DNA from: Desulforudis sp.
Lineage (GTDB): Bacteria; Bacillota; Desulfotomaculia; Desulfotomaculales; Desulforudaceae
DNA length: 13,637 nt
NCBI GenBank assembly: GCA_014859075.1
Contig: JACUUW010000029.1
Coordinates: 1-13,637, forward strand
Direction: 5' to 3'
Part shown: in pieces, positions 1 to 5,271 of the stretch
Layout: every line of letters begins with the position of its first letter
Position numbering within the stretch: the first letter of the stretch is position 1
The notes under the pieces: model-generated
Databases searched by the model: none
What the model saw: the letters and a program-made list of their open reading frames with translations, nothing else
Told to the model about the DNA's origin: nothing
Program-made: the position numbers and the translations under genes

Positions 1-308
1 CGAGCTTTGAGTAAAACCGAATGCAGGCACTGCTCCACAATTTCGACCGAGGACCGCTCGGCCGGGTGCAGCATGGTGACGGCGTGATAAATGTACCGGG
101 CCGGCAGGTTCCCCGCCGTGGTCACGTAAACCTGACCGGTCTGCGGTTTGGTTTCCCGACAGGTTCTTACCGCTTCCGCCTCGATTTCCGGACCGCCGCG
201 ACGCAACAAGGCCCCGGCCACCCCGCCGCCCATGTAGCCTTGGCCGTTGGCCGCGTTCACCAGCACGTCGGCTTCGAAGCGGGTAAGGTCACCGACTTGG
301 GCCTTCAC
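1..308 (-). CDS. Macro-domain (ADP-ribose-binding type) protein, C-terminus beyond window edge
   Basis: Reading the minus strand from GTG at 308 gives 102 uninterrupted residues running off the window edge. The start is KAQVGDLTRF, followed by VLVNAANGQGYMGGGVAGAL at about residues 15-34. This is the macro-domain signature: GD-[IL]-T with an Asp that in known macro domains contacts adenine, a VNAAN strand, and the glycine-rich GGGV loop that holds the diphosphate/distal ribose. Known macro domains bind or hydrolyse ADP-ribose, O-acetyl-ADP-ribose or ADP-ribosylated proteins; which of these applies here cannot be told. The GTG overlaps the TGA of the upstream MBL-fold gene (GTGA), so the two are probably co-transcribed and translationally coupled. 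The short N-terminus, with the GD motif at residue 6, is normal for single-domain macro proteins. Family call is firm, function open. Confidence 0.85.
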   Translation of the reverse strand, partial: MKAQVGDLTRFEADVLVNAANGQGYMGGGVAGALLRRGGPEIEAEAVRTCRETKPQTGQVYVTTAGNLPARYIYHAVTMLHPAERSSVEIVEQCLHSVLLKA

Positions 309-955
309 GACCCGACCCTCCCGCCGGAGAAAGCCACCACCACGACTTCGGTTTGTTCGGGCAGGCCGTCACTGGTTACCTCGAGTCGGTCGCGGTGGGA
401 AACCCGGTCATAGTGCTTCGTGAACTCTTCCACCCCGGTGATCGGGAAATCCATGTATGCGGTCTTGTAGTGCATCGGTACGGCGATGCGGGGTTCTATG
501 GCGGCCACCGTTTGCACCGCTTCGGCGGCATCGATGGTGAAAGTGCCGCCGACCGGAATCAAGAGCACGTCTACGCGACCGATTCGGTCCAGTTGCTCCC
601 GGCTCAGCGAGTGACCAAGATCACCCAGGTGGCATACGTTCAGCGCGTCGAGGTTGATGACGAACACGATATTCGCGCCGCGCTTGGCGCCCCGCTCCTT
701 GTCGTGGAAAGTGGATACGCCCTTCACCGAGATCTCCGCTACCCGGTGTTCTCCCGGCTCCTGGATGACTTTGGGCCGCCCCCGGACCACCGTCACCGCG
801 TTGTGGTCGAAGTGCTGGTGGCTTACGGTGACGATTTCGGCTTCGACGTGGGGCAACGGATAACCCACCTTTTCGTTGAACGGGTCGGTCAAGACTCGTT
901 TTCCCGATTCGCTTTGCAGCAGGAAGCAGGCGTGACCCAACCATTGAATAAGCAT
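305..955 (-). CDS. MBL-fold metal-dependent hydrolase (UlaG/UPF0173 type)
   Basis: A 216-residue protein of the metallo-beta-lactamase fold. Visible metal-ligand motifs are H46-x-H48-x-D50-H51 (SHQHFDHN), a second ligand region at H109-L-G-D112, and VPMHYKT with H162. The opening WLGHACFLL and the overall length match the UlaG-like/UPF0173 subgroup, cytoplasmic hydrolases of mostly unknown substrate; UlaG itself opens the L-ascorbate-6-phosphate lactone. I start it at ATG 955 because GAGGTGA at 967-961 sits 5 bases upstream. The in-frame GTG at 964 lies inside that Shine-Dalgarno sequence and would add only three residues. There is no signal peptide. The gene ends inside the start codon of the macro-domain gene (GTGA overlap), so the pair looks like a two-gene operon from a promoter in the divergent region. 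The physiological substrate cannot be inferred. Confidence 0.88.
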   Translation of the reverse strand: MLIQWLGHACFLLQSESGKRVLTDPFNEKVGYPLPHVEAEIVTVSHQHFDHNAVTVVRGRPKVIQEPGEHRVAEISVKGVSTFHDKERGAKRGANIVFVINLDALNVCHLGDLGHSLSREQLDRIGRVDVLLIPVGGTFTIDAAEAVQTVAAIEPRIAVPMHYKTAYMDFPITGVEEFTKHYDRVSHRDRLEVTSDGLPEQTEVVVVAFSGGRVGS

Positions 956-960
956 CGGCT

Positions 961-967
961 TCACCTC
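961..967 (-). promoter_or_regulatory. Ribosome binding site deciding the MBL gene start
   Basis: GAGGTGA on the minus strand, 5 bases before ATG at 955. It overlaps the alternative GTG start at 964, which makes that start unlikely. Confidence 0.6.
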
Positions 968-984
968 GTTACAGGGATTTCATA

Positions 985-1013
985 TTTATGAACAATGTTC
1001 TATGATTTCGCAA
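985..1013 (-). promoter_or_regulatory. Candidate promoter of the MBL-macro operon
   Basis: On the minus strand TTGCGA (1013-1008) is separated by exactly 17 bases from CATAAA (990-985). Each box matches the SigA consensus at 4 of 6 positions. The implied start of transcription near 978 leaves a short leader carrying the ribosome binding site at 967-961. Placement is good but the boxes are weak. Confidence 0.4.
990..1000. promoter_or_regulatory. 11-bp palindrome overlapping the candidate promoter, possible operator
   Basis: GAACA-A-TGTTC is a perfect inverted repeat with one central base. It touches the upstream edge of the candidate -10 box and lies in the spacer, a usual place for a repressor site. 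It resembles the Gram-positive LexA half-sites (GAAC...GTTC), but with three rather than four central bases, so I do not call it a LexA box. Confidence 0.3.
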
Positions 1014-1163
1014 TGTTTTCCTGCCTTCGGCGGCGCGACACCCAACTTTTAGTATCTATTACCGGCCGGAACCTTATGCGAAACGGTGGGGAGGTTAGCG
1101 GCGGCAACGTCGGCCCATAATAAGTAGAAATTCTTAACACCTTGTGAGGGGTATCCGGGGACG

Positions 1164-2639
1164 ATGTCGGAAAACTGGAGTGTCTGGCGGACAAAGCCGC
1201 TCCGGAGTTTGTTTGCCGAAACCGAAAGAAGCGGTCTCACCAAGAATCTGGGTGCGCTGGACCTGGTGGCGTTGGGCATCGGCGCGATTATCGGCACCGG
1301 CGTCTTTGTACTGACCGGGGTGGCCGCCTCGCAGTATGCCGGTCCGGGGCTGGTACTGTCGTTTGTGCTGGCGGGCATCGCGGCCGGCTTGGCCGCCCTG
1401 GCGTACGCCGAACTCGCTTCCACCATCCCGGTGGCGGGCAGCGCCTATACCTACACCTACGCGGTACTGGGTGAATTCGTGGCCTGGCTGGTGGGCTGGA
1501 ACCTGATGCTGGAATACATGGTGGCGGCCGGGGCGGTTGCCATCGGCTGGGGCGCCTATATCGTCGAACTGCTGCGATCGGTGGGTATTCTGCTGCCGCT
1601 CGCCCTGGTCAACTCACCCCTGGCCGGGGGGATCATCAATCTTCCGGCGATGGCTATTGCCGCGCTGATCACCCTGCTGGTCGTTCGGGGACTGCAACAG
1701 ACCAGGACGATCAACAAGATGGTGGTGCTGATCAAACTCGCCGTCATCATCCTGTTCCTGGTTATGGGCGTCCGGTTCATCGACCCGGCCAACTGGAGCC
1801 CGTTCCTGCCGTTCGGCCCCCTGGGCGTCGTGCAGGGCGCCGCGATCATTTTTTTCGCGTACATCGGTTTCGACGCGGTGGCGACCGCGGCCGAAGAAAG
1901 CAGAAAACCCCAGCGGGACCTGCCGATCGGTATCATCGGGTCGCTGGTCATCGCCACGGGCCTCTACATCCTGGTCACCATCGTCCTGACCGGTCTGGTG
2001 CCGTACACCCAGTTGAACACGGCCTCTCCGGTGGCTACGGCGCTCCTGCGGGCCGGCATCCCGCTGGGCGGCTCAATTGTAGCCGTGGGGGCACTGGCCG
2101 GAATCACCAGCGTGCTGCTGGTGATGCTCTACGCTCAGAGCCGGATCTTTTTCGCCATGTCCCGGGACGGATTGCTGCCGGGAATATTCGCCAGGGTCCA
2201 CCCACGCTTTCGCACACCCTACGTGAGTATCCTCGTGGTGGGGGTGGTGGTGATGTTCACCGCTGGTTTCGTGCCCATCAATATCGTGGCCCAGTTGGCC
2301 AATATCGGCACGTTGAGCGCCTTTGTGATCGTGTCCATCGGGGTGCTGGTGCTACGCCGTACCAGACCCGATTTGCCACGCACCTTCAAGACCCCGGGCA
2401 TGCCCTGGACGCCGCTTGCGGCCATCGCCTTTTCAGGCTACCTCATCTTGAACCTGCCGCCGCTGACCTGGGTGCGCTTTGCCGTCTGGATGATCGTGGG
2501 AGTGCTGGTCTACTTCCTGTATAGCTACCGCCGGAGCAAGCTCTCCCCCGCCGGTGCCCCGCCCGGGTGGCGGATCCTGATTGCCGCTCCTACCGCCAAG
2601 CCCGGCCCCCGGATCGGGGATAAGGATAAGGGGGAGTAA
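1164..2639 (+). CDS. APC-family amino acid permease (CAT/YfnA-like)
   Basis: A 491-residue, very hydrophobic protein with about 12 membrane segments and a hydrophilic tail of about 35 residues. The first membrane segment carries the substrate-binding GIGAIIGTGVFVLTG at residues 38-52. FAYIGFDAVATAAEE at 231-245, followed by RDLPIGII at 251-258, is the sixth segment and loop typical of the cationic amino acid transporter branch of the APC superfamily. Such proteins import amino acids with protons across the cytoplasmic membrane; the branch includes B. subtilis YfnA-like carriers. The actual substrate cannot be read from sequence. ATG 1164 has GAGGGGT 11 bases upstream. The gene is divergent from the MBL gene and convergent with the Cys-rich gene, so it is probably monocistronic. 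Nothing looks damaged. Confidence 0.92.
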   Translation: MSENWSVWRTKPLRSLFAETERSGLTKNLGALDLVALGIGAIIGTGVFVLTGVAASQYAGPGLVLSFVLAGIAAGLAALAYAELASTIPVAGSAYTYTYAVLGEFVAWLVGWNLMLEYMVAAGAVAIGWGAYIVELLRSVGILLPLALVNSPLAGGIINLPAMAIAALITLLVVRGLQQTRTINKMVVLIKLAVIILFLVMGVRFIDPANWSPFLPFGPLGVVQGAAIIFFAYIGFDAVATAAEESRKPQRDLPIGIIGSLVIATGLYILVTIVLTGLVPYTQLNTASPVATALLRAGIPLGGSIVAVGALAGITSVLLVMLYAQSRIFFAMSRDGLLPGIFARVHPRFRTPYVSILVVGVVVMFTAGFVPINIVAQLANIGTLSAFVIVSIGVLVLRRTRPDLPRTFKTPGMPWTPLAAIAFSGYLILNLPPLTWVRFAVWMIVGVLVYFLYSYRRSKLSPAGAPPGWRILIAAPTAKPGPRIGDKDKGE

Positions 2640-2643
2640 ACGC

Positions 2644-2673
2644 CGAGGCCGGTCCCAGAAGGAACCGGCCTCG
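2644..2673. terminator. Perfect 10-bp hairpin between convergent genes, likely terminator
   Basis: CGAGGCCGGT (2644-2653) pairs perfectly with ACCGGCCTCG (2664-2673) across a 10-base loop, five bases after the permease stop codon. It lies between the convergent permease and Cys-rich genes. Neither side has a proper U run, so it is not a canonical intrinsic terminator; position and stem strength are the support. Confidence 0.5.
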
Positions 2674-2733
2674 ACCGGGGGATCTATGTGTAACGGGGGG
2701 CCCTTCCGCTGTAAAGCAACCACCGTGCAGCCG

Positions 2734-3030
2734 TCACCAGTCGCTGGGCGCGGTGATGGCGGCCAGACGGTCACCGCATTCGCTGCACCGCCCGCCGGGC
2801 CGGTCAATGTAGAAAACACCGCAACCCACGCAAACGCATTCTTTCATGAACGGCAGTTTGCCGCACTGTCCTCGGTCGGGCCAGTATTCGCTGCAGGTAC
2901 CGCAGGAGCCCGGGGCCAACTCGTAAATCCAGCTCTTCTTCTGGTAACCGAGAGGGCGATAATTCAGGCACACCGGGTTCAAGGGGGCCTCAGGCGACCG
3001 AACCGGGAAGAGATAGACCACTTCTCCCAT
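2734..3030 (-). CDS. Small cysteine-rich (zinc-ribbon-like) protein, unknown function
   Basis: A 98-residue protein that I do not recognise as a named family. It has nine cysteines: C21, a C43-x2-C46 knuckle with C56 following, then C65, C67-x2-C70 and C82-x2-C85. The last two CxxC pairs, 11 residues apart, form a plausible zinc ribbon (CVGCGVFYIDRPGGRCSEC). The first group (CGTCSEYW...GQCGK) could bind a second metal or an Fe-S cluster. There is no membrane segment or signal peptide, so it should be cytoplasmic. I start it at ATG 3030 because GGGAGGTG lies 6 bases upstream. A GTG at 3069 would add 13 residues but has AGGAG only 3 bases away. It stands alone behind a strong promoter and is convergent with the permease. 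A DNA-, RNA- or redox-binding role is only a guess. Confidence 0.75.
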   Translation of the reverse strand: MGEVVYLFPVRSPEAPLNPVCLNYRPLGYQKKSWIYELAPGSCGTCSEYWPDRGQCGKLPFMKECVCVGCGVFYIDRPGGRCSECGDRLAAITAPSDW

Positions 3031-3036
3031 ACTCTC

Positions 3037-3044
3037 CACCTCCC
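3037..3044 (-). promoter_or_regulatory. Ribosome binding site of the Cys-rich gene
   Basis: GGGAGGTG on the minus strand, 6 bases before ATG 3030. It supports that start over the upstream GTG at 3069. Confidence 0.6.
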
Positions 3045-3084
3045 AGGATGTGAATGCGCTCGCAATCACTAACTCCTAAATATT

Positions 3085-3113
3085 AGCATAGCGACTAATG
3101 GGTATTCTGTCAA
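3085..3113 (-). promoter_or_regulatory. SigA-type promoter of the Cys-rich gene
   Basis: A perfect TTGACA (3113-3108), a 17-base spacer and TATGCT (3090-3085, 4 of 6) on the minus strand. Transcription would start near 3078, giving a leader of about 48 bases before ATG 3030. This is the best promoter match found in the window. The surrounding region 3070-3298 is clearly more AT-rich than the genes. I see no convincing SigA promoter for the + strand gene at 3299; TATGAT at 3160-3165 has only a poor -35 partner. Confidence 0.65.
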
Positions 3114-3298
3114 GAGCCGGATGCAATTTCCTGACGTCTGCAAATGTGCCGGTTCGGTTTATGATCCAAAAAGAGAAAAGCGCACACCCGGGCTGGGAAA
3201 TAGTGTTGCACGAAGCACGAAATACAAGTAATTATTTTTGGAGCCTCTGCAGATTCTATGAAGTGTAAGTAATTAAGAATATTGGGAGGTCAAAAATA

Positions 3299-3616
3299 AT
3301 GTATGTAGCGCAAGGCCGCAACTTCTTGGATGAACGCGTCGACGTGGTCCCTTCGCCGAGTCTCAAGGACAGGCACGCCACTATCCGGTATGAAGGACTG
3401 CTGCAGAAAAATGGGGCTGACCGGGTCTTTATACATTACGGCTTTGACGGTTGGGCCAGGAATTGCTGGAGCGAAATGAAGCGCGAACCCGATGGTTCCT
3501 TCGCCTGTTCAATCCCGATGCAAGGTGCAAAAGAATGCAACTTCTGCTTCAAAGACAGTGCGAACAACTGGGATAACAACAACGGATGGAACTGGGCGAC
3601 CGACATCAGGTATTAG
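3299..3616 (+). CDS. Stand-alone carbohydrate-binding module (CBM25/CBM53-like)
   Basis: A 105-residue protein consisting of little more than one beta-sandwich module. VFIHYGFDGW at 43-52 and NFCFKDSANNWDNNNGWNW at 81-99 are the hallmarks of starch/glycogen-binding modules of families 25 and 53. The tryptophans and asparagines in the second motif would form the sugar-binding face. No signal peptide and no catalytic domain are present, so the protein is probably cytoplasmic; its ligand may be glycogen or a related alpha-glucan, which is inference. ATG 3299 has GGGAGGT 8 bases upstream. A strong hairpin with a short T run follows the gene, so it appears to be transcribed alone. By eye, base composition is less GC-rich than in neighbouring genes. 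Confident on the fold, not on the role. Confidence 0.82.
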   Translation: MYVAQGRNFLDERVDVVPSPSLKDRHATIRYEGLLQKNGADRVFIHYGFDGWARNCWSEMKREPDGSFACSIPMQGAKECNFCFKDSANNWDNNNGWNWATDIRY

Positions 3617-3656
3617 ACCATGCTTTTGCCCCTCCCCCCTGGAACAATTGCTGTTC

Positions 3657-3691
3657 GCCAAGTGGACGCGCAGGCGCGCGTCCTTGGCTTT
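3657..3691 (+). terminator. Intrinsic terminator after the carbohydrate-binding gene
   Basis: GCCAA (3657-3661), a two-base GT bulge, and GGACGCGC (3664-3671) pair with GCGCGTCC (3676-3683) and TTGGC (3684-3688) around a 4-base AGGC loop, followed by TTT-AT. The 13-bp GC-rich stem is strong although the T run is short. It lies inside the longest possible reading frame of the next gene, which argues for that gene starting downstream at 3740. Confidence 0.65.
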
Positions 3692-3708
3692 ATGGCCGGT
3701 ATTGGTCA

Positions 3709-3717
3709 TGGTATGAT
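3709..3717 (+). promoter_or_regulatory. Candidate extended -10 promoter for the EcsC-like gene
   Basis: TG-G-TATGAT (TATGAT at 3712-3717, 5 of 6) with only a weak -35 (TTTATG) 17 bases upstream. It lies after the terminator at 3657-3691 and just before the ribosome binding site, so a leader of only a few bases is implied. Suggestive only. Confidence 0.35.
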
Positions 3718-3723
3718 GGTCTT

Positions 3724-3731
3724 GGGGAGAG
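3724..3731 (+). promoter_or_regulatory. Ribosome binding site deciding the EcsC-like start
   Basis: GGGGAGAG lies 8 bases before ATG 3740. The upstream in-frame ATG at 3620 has no such sequence. Confidence 0.6.
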
Positions 3732-3739
3732 TTTACGGC

Positions 3740-4381
3740 ATGGCATTTTTTGATCCTTTCAGTTACCGTTTGGCGGAGTCCGCCCGCCGGCGCGTGGAGG
3801 GGCTGCGTCGGATACATCCGGAAGCAGACAATCAGGAACTGGCCCGTAGAATCATCACGGACAAGGCCCGGCTTTGCGGGGTGGTCGGGGCGATAACGGC
3901 ACTGCCCGCTGTTTTCCCGGGTTTGGGTACCCTGATCGCCGTTATTTCCGGGGTGGCTGTGGACATCATGGTGTTTAGCGTCGTGCTCTATCGGCTGGTG
4001 CTTGAGCTTTCGGTGGTGTACGGCCGTAATCCTTTTTCGGTGGAGGTTCAAAAAGAGGCGGTCCGTGTCTTCGGTCTGGCCGCCGGTGTGGACGTGTTCG
4101 GAAAAAAGGCGGCACGCTTCACCGCTTACCATCTTTCCAGGCAGGCGACAGCCACCGGTATGAACCGTCCCCTGATCTATCTGGGACTGCGGGCCAGCCA
4201 GCGCTCGCTTCTCGGCCGGGTCATCCCCTTCCTCGGAGTGTTCGTGGCCGGTGGGATCAGTTTCTTGTTCGCCCGCTCGGTGGGTTACCGCATACTGAAA
4301 CACTACGACGGTGAAGACCGGCGGGGGCGTGTCGGCCCGTGGAAGGGTCGTACCATCAGCACCGATTACCGGGTTACGTAG
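3740..4381 (+). CDS. EcsC-like membrane protein
   Basis: A 213-residue protein with a basic N-terminal helix (about 1-45) and a long hydrophobic stretch around 46-95 containing PGLGTLIAVISGVAVDIMVF and ending in VVYG. A second hydrophobic stretch near 155-185 reads IPFLGVFVAGGISFLFARSVG. The P-G-x-G...D pattern and the late IP-x-x-G...GG-x-[SN]-x-x-x-x-R-x-x-G pattern are those of the EcsC protein family. That family is named from the Bacillus ecs locus and is of poorly defined, membrane-linked function. The frame stays open from an ATG at 3620, but that ATG has no ribosome binding site and the added 40 residues would cover a terminator hairpin. ATG 3740, with GGGGAGAG upstream, is therefore preferred. 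Convergent with the rhomboid gene. The family call is moderate and the biological role unknown. Confidence 0.72.
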   Translation: MAFFDPFSYRLAESARRRVEGLRRIHPEADNQELARRIITDKARLCGVVGAITALPAVFPGLGTLIAVISGVAVDIMVFSVVLYRLVLELSVVYGRNPFSVEVQKEAVRVFGLAAGVDVFGKKAARFTAYHLSRQATATGMNRPLIYLGLRASQRSLLGRVIPFLGVFVAGGISFLFARSVGYRILKHYDGEDRRGRVGPWKGRTISTDYRVT

Positions 4382-4393
4382 TGACTGATGCCC

Positions 4394-4419
4394 CGACAAT
4401 GCGATTAGGATCATTGTTG
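4394..4419. terminator. Weak hairpin between convergent EcsC-like and rhomboid genes
   Basis: CGACAATG (4394-4401) pairs with CATTGTTG (4412-4419), with one G-U pair and a 10-base loop, 12 bases after the EcsC-like stop. It could end transcription from either side, but no T run follows. The rest of 4382-4464 shows nothing recognisable. Confidence 0.3.
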
Positions 4420-4464
4420 TGGTGCGTCCACGTTCCGGTGCCGAGTGGCGCCAGAGAAGGTGGT

Positions 4465-5142
4465 TTAGGTCGGCCTGAAGACATTGGTTCGGTTCAGCAA
4501 GATTTTGATCAGCACCATCCCGGCCGCAAAGCCCCCGATGTGCGCCCACCAAGCGACTTGCGCTCCGGCGAGACCGATCAGTCCGTTCAGGAGTTGCAGG
4601 CCGATCCAAAGAAAAAGGAACAGCACCGCCGGCAGCTCCATGAAGGTGATGATGAACAGCAGCGGCACCAGGGCCAGGACGCGGGCATGCGGAAAGGTGA
4701 CGAAGTAGGCCCCGAGCACTCCGGCGACCGCCCCGGAAGCGCCGATGGTGGGCACGAGCGACCCCGGACTGCTGATGACGTGCGCCAGACCACCGGCCAA
4801 ACCGGCCAGCAGATAGAAAAGCAGAAATTTGCCCCTTCCCAACACGTCCTCCACGTTGTCACCGAACACCCAGAGGTAAAGCATATTACCCAGCACGTGA
4901 AACCAGTTGCCGTGGAGAAACATGGAGGTGACCATGGGTATCCAGGTCTGCAGACTGAAAGGCGCCTGCTGAAACATCTGGATCTGAAGGGCTGGAACCA
5001 GGCCGAAGGTGTTCACGAGGTACTGGAGTTCGGGGAGGGTCAGAGTGGCCTGAAAGATGAAAATCAGGATGTTCGCCACGATTATGGAGACAGTGACCAC
5101 GGGAAAGCGCCGGGCCCGGATTGTGTCCCGAAGCGGTATCAA
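4465..5142 (-). CDS. Rhomboid-family intramembrane serine protease
   Basis: A 225-residue polytopic membrane protein. The catalytic serine lies in GASG (S136) and the partner histidine in AHIGGFAAG (H201). H82-x-x-x-N86 within HGNWFHVLGNMLYLWVFG is the oxyanion-hole region on the second membrane helix. About six to seven hydrophobic helices are visible. Rhomboids cleave transmembrane substrates within the membrane; the substrate here is unknown. I start it at TTG 5142 because AGGAGG lies 7 bases upstream and the resulting MIPLRDTIRARRFPVV matches the usual family N-terminus (MIPLRD...RRFP). The ATG at 5148 is a single base from the AGGAGG, too close to use. Monocistronic, with its own -10 box upstream. 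Confidence 0.92.
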   Translation of the reverse strand: MIPLRDTIRARRFPVVTVSIIVANILIFIFQATLTLPELQYLVNTFGLVPALQIQMFQQAPFSLQTWIPMVTSMFLHGNWFHVLGNMLYLWVFGDNVEDVLGRGKFLLFYLLAGLAGGLAHVISSPGSLVPTIGASGAVAGVLGAYFVTFPHARVLALVPLLFIITFMELPAVLFLFLWIGLQLLNGLIGLAGAQVAWWAHIGGFAAGMVLIKILLNRTNVFRPT

Positions 5143-5148
5143 GCCCAT

Positions 5149-5155
5149 TCCTCCT
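5149..5155 (-). promoter_or_regulatory. Ribosome binding site deciding the rhomboid start
   Basis: AGGAGGA on the minus strand. Spacing from AGGAGG is 1 base to ATG 5148 but 7 bases to TTG 5142, so TTG is the likely start. Confidence 0.6.
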
Positions 5156-5195
5156 ACCCGGCGCCGGTGGTTGCCGGCCCCGAAGGCTTGGTCAA

Positions 5196-5201
5196 ATTAT
5201 A
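5196..5201 (-). promoter_or_regulatory. Perfect -10 box upstream of the rhomboid gene
   Basis: TATAAT on the minus strand about 54 bases before the TTG start. The -35 position 17 bases upstream reads TTTCAG, a poor match that falls inside a small hairpin, so this promoter may need an activator. Confidence 0.45.
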
Positions 5202-5209
5202 CCCCGTTG

Positions 5210-5227
5210 GCCGTTTGCTGAAACGGC
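5210..5227. promoter_or_regulatory. 7-bp inverted repeat over the rhomboid -35 region
   Basis: GCCGTTT-gctg-AAACGGC is a perfect inverted repeat directly upstream of the TATAAT at 5201-5196. It also lies downstream of the Fe-ADH gene on the same strand. No T run follows it, so it looks more like a protein-binding site than a terminator, though either is possible. Confidence 0.3.
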
Positions 5228-5271
5228 TGTCCAAACGTTCCCGGGAGTCGGCGCATGTTAAGGGAGATGCT

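Noticed and set aside
353..991. Open + strand frame opposite the MBL gene
   Set aside because: The MBL metal-binding motifs are on the minus strand with a good start; the + frame lacks motifs.
990..1000. LexA (SOS) box
   Set aside because: Half-sites GAAC and GTTC are present, but separated by three bases instead of the four of the Gram-positive consensus, and the outer C/G are missing.
1014..1163. Riboswitch or leader peptide ahead of the amino acid permease
   Set aside because: No ydaO, T-box, glycine or guanidine riboswitch consensus could be recognised. A 14-codon frame from ATG 1076 lacks a ribosome binding site. CATAAT at 1116-1121 has no -35 partner.
3205..3240. Sporulation (SigE-type) promoter ahead of the carbohydrate-binding gene
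   Set aside because: AATACAAG partly resembles the SigE -10 box, but the spacing to a -35 candidate is off and the match is too loose.
3509..4609. Open minus-strand frame of 366 codons across the EcsC-like gene
   Set aside because: It crosses the terminator and two convergent genes, has low-complexity composition and no recognisable domain; antisense of real genes.
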